Assembly: GCF_014779765.1 (NCBI RefSeq)
Contig: NZ_JACXZA010000002.1
Span: 744,001 to 808,000, forward strand
Length of the DNA: 64,000 nucleotides
Direction of reading: 5' to 3'
Origin: Paenibacillus terricola
Lineage (GTDB): Bacteria; Bacillota; Bacilli; Paenibacillales; Paenibacillaceae
The notes beneath the pieces are model-generated. The model was not told the DNA's origin. It did not search any database and saw only the letters and a list, made by a program, of their open reading frames with translations. The position numbers were made by a program, and so were the translations under genes. Position 1 is the stretch's first letter. Each line of letters opens with the position of its first letter. Shown one piece after another: positions 43,160-53,179 of this stretch.

Positions 43160-44989
43160 TCAAGTAATTCGAAACGGGTTATACCCTGCTCCTTTACCCG
43201 AAGGCATCGCCCCTGGCACCCCATCAGCCTCTAGCAGCGGACGAATGATCAGCTTCGAAGGCCATGTCTTACTCTTGAACAGTACTTGCAGCAGCACATT
43301 GCGATCATTCTCTGGAATATCGATGCGCTCTACCGCATGTCGTAGCTGCTTCCCAGTAATTGACCATAACTGCTTCTCGGGAATGTCGTAGGACTCTGCC
43401 ATCGCCTCTATAATTGCAGCCAGGTTAACCTGAGTTCCCAGTGATTGAATATAGAATATCAATTTCTCAATCGTTTCGTTATACAGGCTGTTGGAATAGC
43501 CCGGTCGGATATGATAACAGGGGTCTTCGATTCCATGCTTGTCCAGGTAAGGCTGGTGAAGCCGCACAGAATCGTGATCTCTTAACATGAGGCCCGCAAC
43601 TTGTTTATCTCTCATCACGACACAGCAGTTTTGTCCATGAATCTCAGGTACAACGCCTACCTTGAACAATCTCATCGTTATGTCGTAGAATGCTGCTGCC
43701 AGCTCCTCATAGAAGCGAACTGCTTCATCCCCCGTAGGACGTTCACCATTAATCGCAGTCAGCAGATGCTCACCATTTAATGTAACGCCCAGAGAGGCCA
43801 TTGGAATGATTCGGTATCGCTCATCCAGCAGCTCTGAAGGATACATCCTCACTTGCGCGGCTAGATGCCGAGGATGGTCATCGAACAGCCCCATATCACT
43901 TGGGAGGTAGCCCCACCAATGCTTCTCTTCACATAAGAAAACACGTCCCTGTAACGTATCATCACATGCGATAGCATGTCGCAGCATTCGCTCGCCGGCG
44001 AGACCATTAAGCAGTTTAACGACAGGTAAGTATCGAGCAGCGCCGAGCGACAATACGCTTATAGGAAGCTTCAGCATCATTCTCGATTGCTGCACTCGCG
44101 CAAAGGAACGAACGGATGAAGTTGCGGACCACTCCCCTGCTTGTGTCTCCAGTACAACAATTGTTCCAGCTTCAATCTCATAGTTGAAGTAAGGTATGAT
44201 TTGGTGCTTCATCTGCCAGGGATGAACCGGCAGAAGCGTATGTGTGCGAGTCGAAATCCCTTTGCGCTCGAGCTCTGAATCGAGTAACGCCCTTACCGTA
44301 CTATCCAGCAGATCGAGACAGCTATACGAATCCTCCCGGCACCCACGTGCTATCGATTCATTCGATATAGCCACCCAATGGAGCGATGTTGGATTTCCGA
44401 ACTCTGCCATATAGGTCTTGTAATCCTGCTCTGAGAACCCAATCTTGGCCTTGGCCAGCGGATGAAACGGTCGATCTCGAAGCGATGCGAGCCGTTCTGC
44501 TGTAACAAACCAGTCGTATGAAGTGCTAGGTACTTCTTCAAACAGATCAACAGCGTGTGTAAGACTAAGACTTAGCTGCCAGATGGCTGTCTCTAGCCCC
44601 TTCATGAAATCTGCAACACCAGGATGCGCGTAGGCTTCCGCAGTTAACGAATGCGCTAGCACAAGCTGGCAAACCTCCATACAAGAGTCGACGATTGTAT
44701 AACCGAGCGTCCCTTTCTTAAGGATTGGGGTATCAATTGCCCATTGGATACCTTGCCTGTAACTAGGAACGATCAGGAAGCATATTTCACCGATATAGAC
44801 TGTAGCATTGTCAGGCGCATCGGGGTACATATCGAGTACAGCGCTTGGCGCTGCTTCCAGCCTGCAGGTCGTCTCTTCATTCATGACGAAGAATTGCTCT
44901 GCTAGAAAAGCATCCATGAGCTCCCTACATACACGGCGTTCAGCTATCACATAGTTTGGTGTTTGTTCTACTTCGAGATCGATGCGCAA
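43160..44989 (-). CDS. IucA/IucC siderophore synthetase 1 (last gene of operon)
   Basis: A 609-residue NIS synthetase that adenylates a carboxylate and condenses it with an amine. The nucleotide-binding motif reads RPFHPLAKAKIGF (about 173-185), with Arg where the family usually has GH, followed by HPWQMKHQI. SSVRSFARVQQSRMMLKLPIS and VVPEIHGQNCCVVMRDKQVAGLMLRDHD follow, and NPLYNE-like ends are replaced by YSNSLYNE. TTG 44989 has GAGGAGGG 6 bases upstream and the ORF overlaps the decarboxylase end by 22 bases. Amine and acid substrates cannot be set from sequence. Confidence 0.9.
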   Translation of the reverse strand: MRIDLEVEQTPNYVIAERRVCRELMDAFLAEQFFVMNEETTCRLEAAPSAVLDMYPDAPDNATVYIGEICFLIVPSYRQGIQWAIDTPILKKGTLGYTIVDSCMEVCQLVLAHSLTAEAYAHPGVADFMKGLETAIWQLSLSLTHAVDLFEEVPSTSYDWFVTAERLASLRDRPFHPLAKAKIGFSEQDYKTYMAEFGNPTSLHWVAISNESIARGCREDSYSCLDLLDSTVRALLDSELERKGISTRTHTLLPVHPWQMKHQIIPYFNYEIEAGTIVVLETQAGEWSATSSVRSFARVQQSRMMLKLPISVLSLGAARYLPVVKLLNGLAGERMLRHAIACDDTLQGRVFLCEEKHWWGYLPSDMGLFDDHPRHLAAQVRMYPSELLDERYRIIPMASLGVTLNGEHLLTAINGERPTGDEAVRFYEELAAAFYDITMRLFKVGVVPEIHGQNCCVVMRDKQVAGLMLRDHDSVRLHQPYLDKHGIEDPCYHIRPGYSNSLYNETIEKLIFYIQSLGTQVNLAAIIEAMAESYDIPEKQLWSITGKQLRHAVERIDIPENDRNVLLQVLFKSKTWPSKLIIRPLLEADGVPGAMPSGKGAGYNPFRIT

Positions 44990-46200
44990 GGGATTCCCTC
45001 CTCTGTGAGATAGTAGAATGTTGGATGCGGATGTCCGAGAAAATCATGATGGGATATTGTCCAGCAATAGGCACCCGATTTCACGAATACAAGGACATCA
45101 CCAACCTGCAGTCGAGGCACCTGAGCATCGGTATGCATGCGGTCCTTCGGTGTACACAGCTCACCTACGATTGTCACATTCGAATCAACAACCATGGGCT
45201 TGGCCCACGAATACTGCCATTCCCGCTCAGTCTGAACAACCCGAAACGGATGATCATGCCCCCATGAAGCCGGCAATCGATTGTGATGTGTGCCACCTCG
45301 AATGACGGCAAACCATTGCTCATGCGACAGTTTCATATCGATAACCTCTGTGACGTAATAGCCATGATCAGCCACAATGAATCGCCCTGGCTCGAAGAAG
45401 ACCTCTGTGTCTCCCAATCGATTCCATTCCTCGCTTTGCTTCAACAACCTGGTAAAGAGCGGCCAATCAAAGCCCGGTGAACCGTCATAAGTGACGCCAA
45501 ATCCTCCGCCTGCATTAATGACGCTAACCTCGATGTCGTATTGAGACTCCCACTCTTCAACCTTACGTACGTAATAACTGACCATCTCCGCATGCAGCTC
45601 TGCATTTGTGTTATTCGAGAGGGAATGAAAATGAAACCCACACAATTTCACATGCGTGTTGCTGTTCTCCCGTAAGATCGAGATGGCTTCTTCGACCAAT
45701 GTCTCATCAAGTCCAAACGGACTTGGACCTCCACCCATCCGTATCTTTGTCTGCGGCAAATCCGCTGTTCTCAAATTAATGCGCAGCAATACTTGCACGG
45801 TGCGTTTACGATATTTGGCCAGTTCGATAAGCTTACGCAGCTCGAGTAAACTCTCCACATGAAGATAAGTCACATTGTTCAAGATCGCTTGATCCAGCTC
45901 GGCATCCTTCTTCCCAGGTCCGCCGAACAGAATCGGAACGGTATGTGAAACGTCTCTTACTTTAAGCAGCTCACCGATCGACGCCACCTCGAACCCGCTG
46001 ACCAGCGGAAGCAGCGCCAGAATGATTCGTTTATCTGGATTTGCTTTGATTGCGTAGAATAACGAGCTGTGCGCGGGAAGCTTATCCAACATCGATCGAA
46101 CATGACGCTGAATGCCATCTAGATCATACACATAGGCACACACAGGTTCCTGACTCTCGCGCTGCCAGCTGGCGATCCATTCTTGAAGCTGCTCCATCAT
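44968..46200 (-). CDS. SbnH/PvsE-like fold-III PLP decarboxylase
   Basis: A 410-residue decarboxylase of the ornithine/diaminopimelate decarboxylase fold III type. PLP Lys 52 is in FYAIKANPDK; VINAGGGFG and FEPGRFIVADHGYYV bind the cofactor; Cys 379 in SGAYCWTISHHDFLGHP is the expected substrate-side residue. In staphyloferrin B synthesis SbnH decarboxylates a citryl-diaminopropionate intermediate; PvsE plays the like role in vibrioferrin. Start ATG 46200 overlaps the end of the SbnG-like gene by 4 bases. Confidence 0.9.
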   Translation of the reverse strand: MMEQLQEWIASWQRESQEPVCAYVYDLDGIQRHVRSMLDKLPAHSSLFYAIKANPDKRIILALLPLVSGFEVASIGELLKVRDVSHTVPILFGGPGKKDAELDQAILNNVTYLHVESLLELRKLIELAKYRKRTVQVLLRINLRTADLPQTKIRMGGGPSPFGLDETLVEEAISILRENSNTHVKLCGFHFHSLSNNTNAELHAEMVSYYVRKVEEWESQYDIEVSVINAGGGFGVTYDGSPGFDWPLFTRLLKQSEEWNRLGDTEVFFEPGRFIVADHGYYVTEVIDMKLSHEQWFAVIRGGTHHNRLPASWGHDHPFRVVQTEREWQYSWAKPMVVDSNVTIVGELCTPKDRMHTDAQVPRLQVGDVLVFVKSGAYCWTISHHDFLGHPHPTFYYLTEEGIPCASISK

Positions 46201-46976
46201 GATCTGACCCCCAGCGCTTGTCGATATTCCTTCTGCTTATTCCAATAGGCGCGGAAGGCTGTATTACGATCGTCGCCCAATACGAATATTTGAACGCCGC
46301 GCTCCGCCCACAGAAGGTGATCTTCCATCCTTCTTGATACAGCGGCATACGGGATGCCTTGCTGAATCGACTCCTTATGCACGTGATCTAACAGCTGCTG
46401 CACTTCCGGATGATCGGTCTGCCATGGCACGGATAGCGATTGCGACAGATCCGCAGCGCCTTCTAGAACGAAGCTGACTTGCGGAATTGACACGATATCT
46501 CTGATCCTCTCCGCACCTTCGATGCTCTCGATCATCGGGATGATCATCACTTCCCGGTTGGCCTCCTCGATGTAGTTGGAGAGAGAATTTTTGGCGAAAA
46601 TACCCGGTCTTCCGCTATTCAAGCTTCTATTCCCGAGTGGATGATAAAATGCATAACGAACCGCTTCCTCAACCTGGTCTCTACGCTCGACATGAGGGAT
46701 AACAATCCCTTGAGCGCCGCTGTCTAGAAACTTCGTAATCTCCATCCGGTTAACGCTGGATATTCGAACGAGCGGCGTCATATCCAGGAGCTCCGCGGCA
46801 CGAATGAGCTCCTCGACTGTCTCGACATTCGTAGAGGCATGCTCGAAGTCGATAATCACGAAGTCATATTCCGCATGGCCGATCATCTCAATAATGATTG
46901 GATTCGGGATGGAGACGAATAATCCGAATACCGATTTTCGTCTAGCAATTTTCTCCTTCAGCTTATTCTTTCTCAT
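46197..46976 (-). CDS. SbnG-like citrate synthase (HpcH/HpaI aldolase fold)
   Basis: A 259-residue (beta/alpha)8 class II aldolase. FGLFVSIPNPIIIEM, VIIDFEHASTNVETVEELIRAA and MIIPMIESIEGAERIRDIVSIP match the metal-binding HpcH/HpaI family and the SbnG arrangement in which this fold makes citrate from oxaloacetate and acetyl-CoA for siderophore use. ATG 46976 overlaps the IucA/IucC 2 stop by 4 bases (ATGA), a translational coupling. Role as dedicated citrate supplier is inferred from cluster and homology. Confidence 0.9.
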   Translation of the reverse strand: MRKNKLKEKIARRKSVFGLFVSIPNPIIIEMIGHAEYDFVIIDFEHASTNVETVEELIRAAELLDMTPLVRISSVNRMEITKFLDSGAQGIVIPHVERRDQVEEAVRYAFYHPLGNRSLNSGRPGIFAKNSLSNYIEEANREVMIIPMIESIEGAERIRDIVSIPQVSFVLEGAADLSQSLSVPWQTDHPEVQQLLDHVHKESIQQGIPYAAVSRRMEDHLLWAERGVQIFVLGDDRNTAFRAYWNKQKEYRQALGVRS

Positions 46977-48745
46977 CTCGTAACACCTGCAGCAAGACGC
47001 AGCGGGTTAGGTGCGGTACGGAAATACAGCTCGCTATCGCCATAAATTCTACGTTTCGTCATCTCTTCAATCCGTCCATCACCCGAGAACAAGTCGAATA
47101 GCTCGAATCGTTCTTGGTACTGCGGATGCTCCTGTTGGTATCTGAGAATCGTATCCGAGCATTTGCTCCAGAACTGTTGCTCACCTAGACCACACTTCTC
47201 AAGCGTGAAGCACAGCTCCGTCATGCAGATGAAGAAGAAAGCATCATAGGTATAGTCACGTACTTCGGACACTTGGTCAGTCTGAAGAAACGAGTAGCGA
47301 TTGAACTTGCGATGAGTTTCTGGTTCAGGATTCAGCACTGGCGCCCATTCTGGATGGAGCAATTGACTTGGCACATAACGCACGCTATCGTGCAGATCTT
47401 TGACAATAATCCGCATTGGCAGCTCATTCTCGAGTACAAGAATAATATTCTGAGCATGCGATTCGAGGGCGATCCCATGCGCATAGAGCAGATGAATGAT
47501 TGGCAGTACAACGGAACGAATGAGAGCATCGCTCCATCTCTCGATGCCATGCTGGTCGATCGCAGACTGAATGAATGATTCTCCGTTCTGCTGCGTCAGC
47601 GTTACGGCATTCAATGGCCAAGCGGTCTCATTGGAATCGAGATGCAGCGAGACATTTTCACGAAAAATGGCTCCTAGCGTACCGTAAGCCGAACCATATG
47701 CGATGGATGACAAGTTCTGATAACGCAACGAAAGTCCCATCGTTTCTCGAAGCACCTGGAATCTAAGCTTCGTGAGCAGCGAGTCGTTCCGAATAATGCG
47801 CTGCAGCCAGTCGCTGATCAGTGGCGCATTCTGCGTCGTATGATGAGCCAGAATACGGCTGGTCGACGTATTGGTGATGCTTAACGCCAGCTTGATATAG
47901 GAGGCATCTTGCTTGTCACGGCGAGATAGCGTACGAATCGACTGCTGTGCACGGTAGGACGAGCGCGATCCCCCTAACACAATGATGTCTTTATTCGCTA
48001 ACTGCTCTACGAACAACGTCGGAATTCGGTCCTCCATCTGCCATGGGTGTACAGGCATGAATACATAATGCTCAGCCTCGCAGCCAGAGATGGTTAGAAT
48101 GTCCTTGAACGTCTGGCGATCTTCATCGGTCAGATGATCGGCATACAGTTCCTCTGAGGTGACCCCTCTCGATACGGAAACATCAATCAGCCATTCATGA
48201 ACCGCGATCCACTGCAGGGCAATCTTTTGATTGAACTCAGGCCCGTATGCGAAATTATCCATCAACGAGAAACCAAGTCTTGATTTGTAGCTGGGGTGGT
48301 ACGGATGACCTTCCGCCATATAGCTTTCCAGTGCATCATAATGACGGTCAGCGATCGGGATTCGTTCAGCTTCATGCAGCTTGGACTGATGGTCCTTCGC
48401 TAACGTCTCGAATAGTTCGCTCACGAACTGCGGAACATATGCCCCATTCAATCGGTTCACGATGACCTCTTCGACGAAACGATAAAGATCAACGCTCGGC
48501 TTGTCTTCTCTTCGAATGGAATGCTTCTCGACTTTTACACGACCGAATGAAGCTTTACGCTGTGCCTTACAGGTGTAACGAATCGTATCTTCGTTTGAAG
48601 CTCTACCCTCGAACGTCCACGTCAGCCCCTCTTCTGCAGCACTAATAATCCCTTCGAACAGCAAGGCCTCCAGCGTCTGGCGCATGATTCTCTCCATCAC
48701 ATCATCCAGCAGCATGCTCTCTTCGGCTCTAATTCGTTGTTCCAC
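46973..48745 (-). CDS. IucA/IucC siderophore synthetase 2
   Basis: A 590-residue NIS synthetase with the full motif GHPYHPSYKSRLGF at about residues 146-159, PVHPWQMEDRI, SIRTLSRRDKQDASYIKLALSITNTSTSRIL, ALESHAQNIILVLENELPMRIIVKDLHDSVRY and the typical C-terminus with a ferric-reductase-like segment ending LYFRTAPNPL. This end and pattern recall SbnF/AlcC-type synthetases. GTG 48745 has GGGAG 8 bases upstream. Overlaps synthetase 3 by 17 bases. Confidence 0.92.
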   Translation of the reverse strand: MEQRIRAEESMLLDDVMERIMRQTLEALLFEGIISAAEEGLTWTFEGRASNEDTIRYTCKAQRKASFGRVKVEKHSIRREDKPSVDLYRFVEEVIVNRLNGAYVPQFVSELFETLAKDHQSKLHEAERIPIADRHYDALESYMAEGHPYHPSYKSRLGFSLMDNFAYGPEFNQKIALQWIAVHEWLIDVSVSRGVTSEELYADHLTDEDRQTFKDILTISGCEAEHYVFMPVHPWQMEDRIPTLFVEQLANKDIIVLGGSRSSYRAQQSIRTLSRRDKQDASYIKLALSITNTSTSRILAHHTTQNAPLISDWLQRIIRNDSLLTKLRFQVLRETMGLSLRYQNLSSIAYGSAYGTLGAIFRENVSLHLDSNETAWPLNAVTLTQQNGESFIQSAIDQHGIERWSDALIRSVVLPIIHLLYAHGIALESHAQNIILVLENELPMRIIVKDLHDSVRYVPSQLLHPEWAPVLNPEPETHRKFNRYSFLQTDQVSEVRDYTYDAFFFICMTELCFTLEKCGLGEQQFWSKCSDTILRYQQEHPQYQERFELFDLFSGDGRIEEMTKRRIYGDSELYFRTAPNPLRLAAGVTR

Positions 48746-50417
48746 TCGTTAATCTCCCTACTTTCTTCATCACATTATCTATGGGCGTATAAGCAGGCGT
48801 CTCGCTATGCCCTCCAAGGCAGCTGATCATATTCTTCTTCGCTAGGAAGGCATCAGCAGTCAGTAAATGTTGAATATACTCATTGCTAGTGGCCTCGTAT
48901 TCTTGCTCAAGCAGATGCCGTACGATCCGCCAGTACACCATCTCATCCATCCCACTGTCTCTAGCAATCGCATGGATAAGAGAACCTAGATGATTCACCA
49001 TGAAATAATAATCCGTACGCGCCCAACACTGTTCCTTGTCATAGAAAAGGGGGCTCATGCCTGCTGCTTCGACGGCAATCTCTCGATTAACGCTAACTCC
49101 CTCCAAATCTCGAATAATAAAGGTATGCGGCACGCCATTCTTCAACGTAAGCAGCGTATTCTGCAGATGCGCTTCGAAATGGATGCCATGCTCTTGCGCC
49201 GCTCGCACTATGGGCAATAGCGAGATCTGCAGGTACTGTTCAAACCACTCTGTAATCGGAATACTCTGATCGATTAATGCAAACAGCCGGCAAGAATCAC
49301 ATTGAATCGGCGCTTCTATCAGACTGGACATGACGAATGTACATGTCACATCGAACTCTACCTTGCGATAGGCTACAGTCAACATTTTGGCAATATTCTC
49401 GCCTTTGAAACAACAACCCTCCACCCCTTCTTCATACGCGATTCGGGTATTAGAATCATTGGCGAAGCAGTCTCGTCCGTACAAATAACGAGCGGCATCC
49501 ATCGTTCTGCGCATTTGTTCCCAGCTATTCGTTCTTCTTAGATTCGTGATCTGGATGTTAAGTGGAAGCTTGATATTGTAGGCCATCTCAGGGATGTATA
49601 CCGTTCTTACCGATGAGGTTGGATAGGCTAGCGGACCGCAACTGCCCAGCAGAATGATTTTCTTATCTCGAATATAGTCTTTAATGGCCTTAATAGTCTG
49701 GACATGCTCGTACTGCCATGGATGTACCGGAAGCAACTGATAGATCTCACGCTTCTCTCCCAACACTTGTCGCGCATGCCCTTCAATCTCTTCTGGCCAT
49801 TCAAGCTGTAAGCTAAAGTTGATCCATTCCTGATGAAATACGTCTCGGTGAATTGCCATGTAGCACAACTGGAAGGAAGCATGAAGCTCTGGACTGTACT
49901 TCGTTGTTTCTATCTCTCTGAACCCGGCCGTATTCTTGGCGTATGGATGAAAAGGATGACCGTAGATAAGGGATTGCTCAGAGGACAAATAGTCGGTTAC
50001 CGAGTGATGTGCGGACTGCGTCCAATACAGCTCGATTTTGTCGCAGCTGTTCTCCACCTTTTCGATAAAATCCTGAATCAGCTCTAGCGAAATAGATGGA
50101 TCACGATGGCGCAGCTCGGTAATCATCCATTGAAGAAGTGTCTTGAACTGCAACTCTTCCTTGTCCTCGGTCAGGAGCTGTTCGTACTCATGCTCCCCAC
50201 TTACCGAATAATAGTTCAGCTTGCCAGTTAAGACGGCGCAACTATGCGGGAACGAAATCACAAATGTGTGGTCTTCGGTATTAATCTCTATACCACTGCT
50301 TCCACGTTCAGCTGCAAGCTCCCGAATATAGCAGTTTAGTAATGTTTTACACGTCTGAGCATTGGCCTGTTCCCGGCCTTTCGTCTCCTCCTTGGTCCAC
50401 ATGGGTGTCAGTCGCAC
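48729..50417 (-). CDS. IucA/IucC siderophore synthetase 3 (SbnC-like)
   Basis: A 562-residue NIS synthetase. YGHPFHPYAKNTAGF lies near 152-166; then LPVHPWQYEHVQTI, YPTSSVRTVYIPEMAYNIKLPLNIQITNLRRTN and HFEAHLQNTLLTLKNGVPHTFIIRDLEGVS, closest by eye to the SbnC group. The start (GTG 50417 or ATG 50402) lies 56-71 bases inside the MFS gene, with no alternative start before the conserved region. Overlaps the next gene by 17 bases. Confidence 0.9.
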   Translation of the reverse strand: MRLTPMWTKEETKGREQANAQTCKTLLNCYIRELAAERGSSGIEINTEDHTFVISFPHSCAVLTGKLNYYSVSGEHEYEQLLTEDKEELQFKTLLQWMITELRHRDPSISLELIQDFIEKVENSCDKIELYWTQSAHHSVTDYLSSEQSLIYGHPFHPYAKNTAGFREIETTKYSPELHASFQLCYMAIHRDVFHQEWINFSLQLEWPEEIEGHARQVLGEKREIYQLLPVHPWQYEHVQTIKAIKDYIRDKKIILLGSCGPLAYPTSSVRTVYIPEMAYNIKLPLNIQITNLRRTNSWEQMRRTMDAARYLYGRDCFANDSNTRIAYEEGVEGCCFKGENIAKMLTVAYRKVEFDVTCTFVMSSLIEAPIQCDSCRLFALIDQSIPITEWFEQYLQISLLPIVRAAQEHGIHFEAHLQNTLLTLKNGVPHTFIIRDLEGVSVNREIAVEAAGMSPLFYDKEQCWARTDYYFMVNHLGSLIHAIARDSGMDEMVYWRIVRHLLEQEYEATSNEYIQHLLTADAFLAKKNMISCLGGHSETPAYTPIDNVMKKVGRLTSGTTN

Positions 50418-51813
50418 CTGCTTTCTTATGATTAATGAATACGACGAGCGGAAGCGTTAGCGACATCAGTACCCCTAGTACGATGCACTCTTCTTGCAGC
50501 GCCGCCCACTTGGCTTGTCCCGCGCCCATCCCACTGCTTGCCAACATTGTCCACCGGATGTCGTAGTAGGCAGCAAGCAGCATGACAGCGAAGGAAGAAG
50601 CCAACCGCTGCAGCGTATTGGACAATGCCGATCCTTCGTGCATATCCTCCTCTGGCAGCGCTTGCAGTCCTATGGCCGTCATCGTCATATCGGACAAGCC
50701 ATTGCCAATTCCTCGTAGTGCCATGAGAACAATAACGAATACAAGCGAAACGCTCGTTGATACGAATGCAAATGACAATACAGATAACGCTACCATTCCA
50801 ATCCCATAAGCAATAAATCGCAGCGACTTACCGGCATCGAGCCAGCGTCCGCCAATCCATACGAATAAGCTCGTACATACAGCCGTTGGGATAAACAAAG
50901 CGCCGGACGCGGATGGAGATAGATGAAGTCCTTCTTGAAAAATAAGCGGCATGACGAATATTACGCCGAACATCACCGCATCCTGCACCGTCGAGATGAG
51001 AAGCGAAACCGTGAACAAGCGATTAAGCCGCAGCAGCTTATACCGGATCAAGGGCTCTTCTTTGCCATTCTCATGTTGAACGAAACGGATCACAGCCAGG
51101 ATTCCAACTCCGAATAACACGCCTGTCTGCCATCCAGGAATCGCTGAATTCGATGCGAATTGGATGGCTAGACTGAGCGATGCAACACTGAGCATGAGCG
51201 GCAGCAGCCCTTGCAGATGGATCGTTTTGCGCTTGGCAGGCTCATAGGATTGAATCTGACGGCAGCATAGTAAGAGCGATAAAAGCGCTAAAGGCACATT
51301 CATCCAGAACAGAATCTTCAGCTCGCCGAATTGCATAACAAAACCGCCCAGCGTTGGACCGACCGCAGGTGCAATCGTCAGCAGCATGCCCCAAGCCCCA
51401 ACTACCTGTCCCCTCTTTCCTTGTCCGTAATAATCGAACAACAGAACAAGTGACACTGGAATCATTAACCCTGCTGCAACGCCATGCATGACGCGAACAA
51501 GCAGAATCACCTCTACATGCTGATAAAACAATCCGCCCACAATCGAGAACAGTCCGTACAGCCCGAGCCCAAGTATATACGTCCGTTTGCGGTCGAGCCG
51601 ATCAACGACAATAGAGGTTAGCGGCATCGTTATCGTCATAGCCAGCATATACAACGTAATAATCCAGCCGCCAAGTGCCGTCGAAATGCCATACGTGGTT
51701 ACAAAGCTTGGGAGCAGCGTATTAAAGGCACTGTTCGTCAGCACCAACGAGAATGCCCCGATGAGAATAGCTAGTAAGACGGAATGTTTTCTCGCATATG
51801 CTGCAATCAGCAT
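50347..51813 (-). CDS. MFS exporter of the siderophore operon (DHA2-like)
   Basis: About 488 residues with around 14 membrane segments, major-facilitator fold: the motif-A loop SIVVDRLDRKRTYILGLG and the central motif GAWGMLLTIAPAVGPTLGG of the antiporter family 14-helix group. It plausibly exports the siderophore (compare SbnD). ATG 51813 overlaps the aminotransferase stop by 7 bases; an upstream open frame to 51969 is not used. Its end overlaps the start of IucA/IucC 3 by at least 56 bases. Confidence 0.9.
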   Translation of the reverse strand: MLIAAYARKHSVLLAILIGAFSLVLTNSAFNTLLPSFVTTYGISTALGGWIITLYMLAMTITMPLTSIVVDRLDRKRTYILGLGLYGLFSIVGGLFYQHVEVILLVRVMHGVAAGLMIPVSLVLLFDYYGQGKRGQVVGAWGMLLTIAPAVGPTLGGFVMQFGELKILFWMNVPLALLSLLLCCRQIQSYEPAKRKTIHLQGLLPLMLSVASLSLAIQFASNSAIPGWQTGVLFGVGILAVIRFVQHENGKEEPLIRYKLLRLNRLFTVSLLISTVQDAVMFGVIFVMPLIFQEGLHLSPSASGALFIPTAVCTSLFVWIGGRWLDAGKSLRFIAYGIGMVALSVLSFAFVSTSVSLVFVIVLMALRGIGNGLSDMTMTAIGLQALPEEDMHEGSALSNTLQRLASSFAVMLLAAYYDIRWTMLASSGMGAGQAKWAALQEECIVLGVLMSLTLPLVVFINHKKAGATDTHVDQGGDERPGTGQCSDV

Positions 51814-53165
51814 GTGCTTGTAATCATCTCGACGGCTTCTATTACCGATTTCTCGAAAATAAACAGTACCTCTGCTGCCTCTTGCTCCGTAATCGTTAGA
51901 GGTGGAAGAAACCGCATAACGGCGGAACGGCGCCCGCCTAGTTCGATAATTAAGCCGTTCTGGAAGCATCGCTCCTGGATCAAGCCAGCGAGCTCGCCAC
52001 TCTGTGGGAAATGACCCAATCGATCTTTCTGTCCGCGAGGATCGACGATTTCCACTCCGATCATCAGACCTCTGCCCCGGACATCGCCGATTTCTTGTAC
52101 ACGAGCTTGCAACCGGCGAAGCGAATGGAAGAATTGGCTGCTGCGCTCGCGTACATTCTCGAGTACATCATTCGATTGCAAATATCGCAGTGTGGCAAGT
52201 CCGGTCGCCATCCCTAATTGATTGCCGCGGAATGTACCCGTATGCGCACCTGGTTTCCATTGGTCAAGCTCTTCTTTGTAGATCACGACCGACATTGGCA
52301 GGCTGCCGCCAATTGCCTTAGAGCAGACGATAACATCTGGAATAATGCCGGCATGTTCGAACGAGAACATCGTGCCGGTTCTGCCGATTCCTGTTTGAAC
52401 CTCGTCGATTATAAGCGGGATGCCTCGTTCAGCCGTAATGCGTCGGATTTCACGCAGCCATTCAATTGGCGCAGGAATAGCGCCCCCTTCGCCTTGAACG
52501 GTCTCGACGATTAAGCAGCAAGGGGCTGCGATGCCGCTCTCGCAATCATCCAGCAGCTGTTCGATATATTGCGCACTGATCTGGGCGGTCTTCCCTTCAC
52601 CAACTCCGAACGGGCAGCGATATTCATACGGGAACGGCAGGAAGTGAACATCCGGAAGCAGGCTCTGGAGATGCTGCTTCTTGCTCAGGTTGCCGCTCAT
52701 CGCCATCGTCGCTTGAGTCGAACCATGATAGCCGCCTTGGAAGGCTAGAATCGACTTGCCCTTTGTTGCATTTTTGACAAGCTTAATCGCTGCTTCTACA
52801 GCATCCGCACCTGTCGGACCGCAGAATTGAATTTTGGATGAGGAGCGAAGCGGTTCTGGCAGCATCGTGAAAATTTCTTGCATGAAATCGAGTTTCAGCG
52901 GAGTCGCAAGATCAAGTGTATGTAAGGGGATTTGCTTAACCAGTGTATCCTGAATAGCAGCAACGACTACATCGTGGTTATGGCCTAATGCAAGCGTGCC
53001 CGCACCGCATAAGCAGTCGTAATACGACTTACCGTCTGTGTCCGTGACGATAATGCCTCTAGCTCGATCAATCACGAGGGGAAAATGCCGGGGATAGGCT
53101 TGCGCATTGGATTCTTTGTCCTTCTGAAGCTGCAGATAGGCTTCCATGTCTTGTGCTGCAATCAT
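51807..53165 (-). CDS. Class III aminotransferase, probable 2,4-diaminobutyrate aminotransferase
   Basis: A 452-residue PLP fold-I enzyme. PLP Lys 283 in VIVCSKAIGGSLPMSVV; phosphate contact FCGPTGADAVEAAIKL, AFQGGYHGSTQATMAMSG and LIIDEVQTGIGRTGTMF. The whole matches diaminobutyrate--2-oxoglutarate aminotransferases (EctB/RhbA/DatA type), which convert aspartate semialdehyde to L-2,4-diaminobutyrate. This would supply the diamine in place of SbnA/SbnB that make diaminopropionate in staphyloferrin B. Starts 14 bases downstream of the ATP-grasp gene. Confidence 0.9.
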   Translation of the reverse strand: MIAAQDMEAYLQLQKDKESNAQAYPRHFPLVIDRARGIIVTDTDGKSYYDCLCGAGTLALGHNHDVVVAAIQDTLVKQIPLHTLDLATPLKLDFMQEIFTMLPEPLRSSSKIQFCGPTGADAVEAAIKLVKNATKGKSILAFQGGYHGSTQATMAMSGNLSKKQHLQSLLPDVHFLPFPYEYRCPFGVGEGKTAQISAQYIEQLLDDCESGIAAPCCLIVETVQGEGGAIPAPIEWLREIRRITAERGIPLIIDEVQTGIGRTGTMFSFEHAGIIPDVIVCSKAIGGSLPMSVVIYKEELDQWKPGAHTGTFRGNQLGMATGLATLRYLQSNDVLENVRERSSQFFHSLRRLQARVQEIGDVRGRGLMIGVEIVDPRGQKDRLGHFPQSGELAGLIQERCFQNGLIIELGGRRSAVMRFLPPLTITEQEAAEVLFIFEKSVIEAVEMITSTC

Positions 53166-53179
53166 GATTAACGCCCCTT

